Assembly: GCF_900129785.1 (NCBI RefSeq)
Contig: NZ_FSRC01000003.1
Span: 62,001 to 126,000 of the forward strand
Reading direction: 5' to 3'
DNA: 64,000 nt
Source of the DNA: Algoriphagus halophilus
Lineage (GTDB): Bacteria; Bacteroidota; Bacteroidia; Cytophagales; Cyclobacteriaceae
This document shows, one piece after another, positions 63,056 through 64,000 of the stretch (within the stretch, counting starts at the first letter, position 1; every line of letters starts with the position of its first letter). A model generated the notes under the pieces. The model did not search any database. It was not told the DNA's origin and was given only the letters and a program-made list of their open reading frames with translations. Position numbers and translations under genes: made by a program.

Positions 63056-64000
63056 TTAGTTGATTACTAATATTGATCCAATTTGATAATCAGTGATCCC
63101 TCTTTCGAGGTTCACATAATTGAGTCGGATAGAATAGGCCCCATTTGGAATTTTTTTACCATTGTAGGTCCCATCCCAAAAACAAGTTGATTCTTCTTTG
63201 ATCAAGTCCGTTTGTTTGCAATTGAAAACCATCTGCCCCCATTGATTAAAAATGAAGACCTCTAATTCATCAATAAGATAATTGGTGTAAACCAAAAAGC
63301 CTTTATCTGGATTATCGAGCTCAATAGCATTTGGGTAAGTTACTCGGAGTTCACATTCCTCAATGGTTTCAAAATTTGTACTGTATGCGCATCCTTCTTC
63401 ACTATATACCACAAGTTCAAAATTCCCTACCAACAAAGGTTTATAGTTTGGGCTTGTGGAAACCAGGTTTCCTTCATGGTACCATTCATAAGAAGCAAAA
63501 CTTCCAGGGTTGATCACAGGCGCGATTTCATACCTTGGACAGATTTGATAACGCTCATCTACTTCGGGTCTAACTTGATCCATGCTTCTAGTAAGTAAAA
63601 CTAAATCTGAACCCACCAAGCATGGAACATTATTGTAAAGCCTTGCTTCATATGTGCCTTCCTCAGAAGCTAATATTTCAGGCATATTCTTTTGGCTGGT
63701 CAATTGAGTCTGATTTCCATTTAAGTCAGTAAACCACCATTCTATGGTATTGACCAAATCCAAATCTGCCTCGATGGAAATTGCGGCATCTGTGGCTTCA
63801 GGACAGAGTGGAGCAGCTAGTAAAGATACCTCAAGACTCAAAACTGATTCTTTTACTTCAAATAAAATGGGTTCTAGATCACAGGGTTCGCTATTCCTTG
63901 GCTGGACTTCTAAGTAATAGTTTCCAAATTCTGAATTGCCTATGCTAATAAATTCATCAGTACTTAAAAGGTTATTGTCTTCGTCAAACCAAAATATTAG
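63056..64000 (-). CDS. Large secreted protein with T9SS type B-like C-terminal domain, 5' part outside window
   Basis: The frame is open from its stop to the right edge, so about 314 C-terminal residues are present. It contains the same Ig-like units as the downstream neighbour (LCPEATDAAISIEADLD, WWFTDLNGNQTQL, GSFASYEWYHEGNLVSTSPN) and the same sorting-domain end (VTYPNAIELDNPDKGFLV, FIFNQWGQMVF, CFWDGTYNGKKIPNGAYSI). The two genes are tandem paralogs, 121 bases apart and on the same strand. An apparent TTG start at 63841 is not real, because homology to the neighbour continues upstream of it. Confidence 0.88.
   Translation of the reverse strand, partial: LIFWFDEDNNLLSTDEFISIGNSEFGNYYLEVQPRNSEPCDLEPILFEVKESVLSLEVSLLAAPLCPEATDAAISIEADLDLVNTIEWWFTDLNGNQTQLTSQKNMPEILASEEGTYEARLYNNVPCLVGSDLVLLTRSMDQVRPEVDERYQICPRYEIAPVINPGSFASYEWYHEGNLVSTSPNYKPLLVGNFELVVYSEEGCAYSTNFETIEECELRVTYPNAIELDNPDKGFLVYTNYLIDELEVFIFNQWGQMVFNCKQTDLIKEESTCFWDGTYNGKKIPNGAYSIRLNYVNLERGITDYQIGSILVIN

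Overview
The window looks like chromosome from a member of the Bacteroidota, most likely order Cytophagales and a Cyclobacteriaceae-type organism such as Algoriphagus. Several things point this way. Bacteroidota promoters (TTTG, a 17-23 base spacer, TAnnTTTG) precede sdhC and tRNA-Arg. Large secreted proteins end in the gliding-motility/type IX secretion (T9SS type B) C-terminal domain. Succinate dehydrogenase is the SdhCAB type with a single membrane subunit. There is an ExbB-X-ExbD-ExbD cluster, DUF3667 and DUF6090 proteins, and many small outer-membrane beta-barrels. The genus is an inference.

Layout. 1-6.8 kb: the end of an outer-membrane barrel gene, then a tightly packed run of a crotonase-family hydratase, RecQ, an unknown protein, a Nudix hydrolase, a hotdog thioesterase, a TPR lipoprotein and the tRNA t6A enzyme TsaC/Sua5. 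6.9-18.4 kb: pgk, a secreted endonuclease/exonuclease/phosphatase-family protein, a flavin reductase, sppA, folK, an HTTM-like membrane pair, fabD, a DCC-family protein and a 926-residue T9SS type B protein. 18.6-22.2 kb: sdhCAB with a clear promoter and terminator.

22.2-30 kb is the accessory part. Eight stand-alone genes, all on the + strand, are separated by long non-coding gaps: a DinB-like protein, three histidine-bearing multi-pass membrane proteins, a secreted alpha/beta hydrolase, a DUF6090 protein, a glyoxalase-like protein and an NAD(P)-binding protein. At three gene ends an imperfect inverted repeat begins at or just after the stop codon and finishes with a GTT-type box about 25-45 bases before the next start. 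This is the layout of integron gene cassettes with attC-like sites, although no integrase gene is visible here. It is the most interesting signal in the window.

30-45 kb: a Na+ symporter/GNAT/racemase operon, three related small barrels, a diheme cytochrome/beta-helix pair beside a Crp-type regulator, ruvC, and an operon running glycosyltransferase, small protein, SpoIIE-type phosphatase, polysaccharide deacetylase, glycosyltransferase, TatD, asparaginase. 45-46.2 kb: tRNA-Ser(GGA), followed by about 950 non-coding bases that hold two decayed inverted copies of its T-arm region. 46.2-53.5 kb: the ExbB/ExbD motor, two MFS transporters, bifunctional NAD(P)HX repair enzyme and a DUF3667 protein. 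53.5-64 kb: asnS, rpoN with a PAP2-like membrane protein, an outer-membrane protein, tRNA-Arg(ACG), a small lipoprotein, an MFS sugar-type transporter and two tandem paralogous T9SS type B proteins, the second cut by the window edge.

Together the genes are mostly housekeeping (glycolysis, TCA/respiration, fatty-acid and folate synthesis, tRNA charging and modification, recombination) and envelope functions (barrels, lipoproteins, T9SS cargo, ExbB/D energisation, surface polysaccharide), interrupted by one accessory island. Function calls rest on motif recognition by eye; no database search was run.
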